Assembly (NCBI GenBank): GCA_034509495.1
Contig: JAVGWO010000026.1
Span: forward strand, 5,375,665-5,439,664
Direction of reading: 5' to 3'
DNA length: 64,000 nt
From: Acestrorhynchus altus
Taxonomy: Eukaryota; Chordata; Actinopteri; Characiformes; Acestrorhynchidae
In this document: piece by piece, positions 63,440-64,000 of the stretch
Position numbering within the stretch: position 1 is the first letter of the stretch
Layout: every line of letters starts with the position of its first letter
Notes under the pieces: generated by a model
Seen by the model: only the letters and a program-made list of their open reading frames with translations
Databases searched by the model: none
What the model was told of the DNA's origin: nothing
Program-made: the position numbers and the translations under genes

Positions 63440-63690
63440 GGAACTGTGTGAACAGAGATTTTGGCTTCAAAACACAACATTGTGGAATCCCGGTGTTCAG
63501 GGTGATGGCGGAGGAGGAGAGGTTATCCAACTTGACAGACTAGGGTTTATCAGTGAGGAAGTCCAAACTCCAGTTGCAGAGGGCTGTGCTGATACCCAGG
63601 GGGCTAAGCTCGGAGATCAGCTTGGAGAGGATCACCGAGTTGAATGCTGAACTGAAGGCAATGAACAGCATTCTAGCATAGGAGTTCACC
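63440..63690 (-). mobile_element. Non-LTR retrotransposon fragment (reverse transcriptase)
   Basis: Read on the minus strand it gives MLFIAFSSAFNSVILSKLIS, LGISTALCNWSLDFLTDKP, a stop, and SVKLDNLSSSAITLNTGIPQ. This corresponds to the fish LINE block usually seen as DFSSAFNT...LCNWILDFLT...TGAPQGC. The in-frame stop and lost residues show decay. Related sequence probably continues leftwards to about 63230. Confidence 0.75.
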
Positions 63691-63735
63691 TCAGCATCTG
63701 AATGTTCTTAATGTTTTAAAGTAAAGGGTTTAATT

Positions 63736-63810
63736 AGGGCTGGGTGATATGGACAGAAAATAATATCCCGATATTTTACCTGAATGGCGATACACAATAT
63801 GATGTGAAAA
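63736..63810 (+). repeat. Dispersed repeat 'ggctgggtgatatgg'
   Basis: ggctgggtgatatggacaga...cccgatattttacctgaatg...cgatacacaatatgatgtga is a common fish repeat end. Weaker copies: 14104-14125, 17597-17650 and 25667-25775. Confidence 0.5.
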
Positions 63811-64000
63811 ATACTTCCTTATACACACTAAATTGTCTTCATGCCAGAGCTCTGACTTATGGTCCCTTCTTGTATGTGTGTGAGAACACGAATGGGGGCA
63901 GAGGGGAGCTGAGAGCAGGAGGCAGAGCAGAGCAAGGAAGCAGAAAACAGCAAGATTCAAACTGAACATTATTTATAAACTTTAAAACGCAGTATAACAA

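Larger units (their letters stand above)
56825..64000 (-). other. hdac8: hdac8 last intron (inferred), open at the window edge
   Basis: No further hdac8 exon was recognised between 56825 and the window end on the minus strand, so this stretch is read as the last intron. It contains a LINE fragment (63440-63690), pieces of DNA elements (61980-62065, 62968-63070, 63736-63800), a high-complexity island (59400-59700) and otherwise unremarkable sequence. The longest ORF, 60992-61576 on the minus strand (194 codons), matches no family I know and lacks a credible gene structure. Confidence 0.5.

Overview
The window is vertebrate nuclear DNA. Four gene pieces with canonical GT-AG exon structure are spread over 64 kb of AT-rich sequence full of microsatellites, foldback DNA elements, tRNA-derived SINEs, LINE remnants and Tc1-like transposase fossils. 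This repeat mix and the compact introns of the ribosomal protein gene point to a teleost fish. The foldback repeats resemble those of otophysans (characins and catfishes), but that is an impression and not a tested assignment.

All four recognised genes lie on the minus strand. From right to left they are: the 3'-terminal exon of hdac8 (coding end 56802-56824, 3' UTR to about 55670); cited1 (non-coding exon 1 near 51117-51272, coding exon 48391-48858); complete rps4x (seven exons, 40098-44625, 263 aa); and the first coding exon of an NHS-family gene, most likely nhsl2 (33870-34146). Human Xq13.1 carries the same neighbours (NHSL2, RPS4X, CITED1, HDAC8), so this is a conserved vertebrate linkage group. 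Most of hdac8 lies beyond the right edge and the rest of nhsl2 beyond the left edge. By inference, 1-33869 is mainly nhsl2 intron 1 and 56825-64000 is the last hdac8 intron.

The left third is repeat-rich. It holds one candidate unrecognised gene: an 80-codon ORF at 12895-13137 with a clean C-terminal membrane segment, lying between a plausible splice acceptor and an AATAAA signal. It could encode a small membrane protein nested in the nhsl2 intron, in either orientation relative to a host that is read on the opposite strand.

Other notable items are: a Tn5 mosaic-end match (18 of 19 bases) inside rps4x intron 4, which looks like library adapter left in the assembly; a perfect 30-bp hairpin at 14364-14431; a 48-bp tandem array at 11170-11457; a two-level A/T-rich tandem repeat just upstream of the rps4x promoter; and several high-complexity non-repeat islands that look like regulatory DNA. 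No rRNA, tRNA gene, CRISPR array or complete transposon was found.
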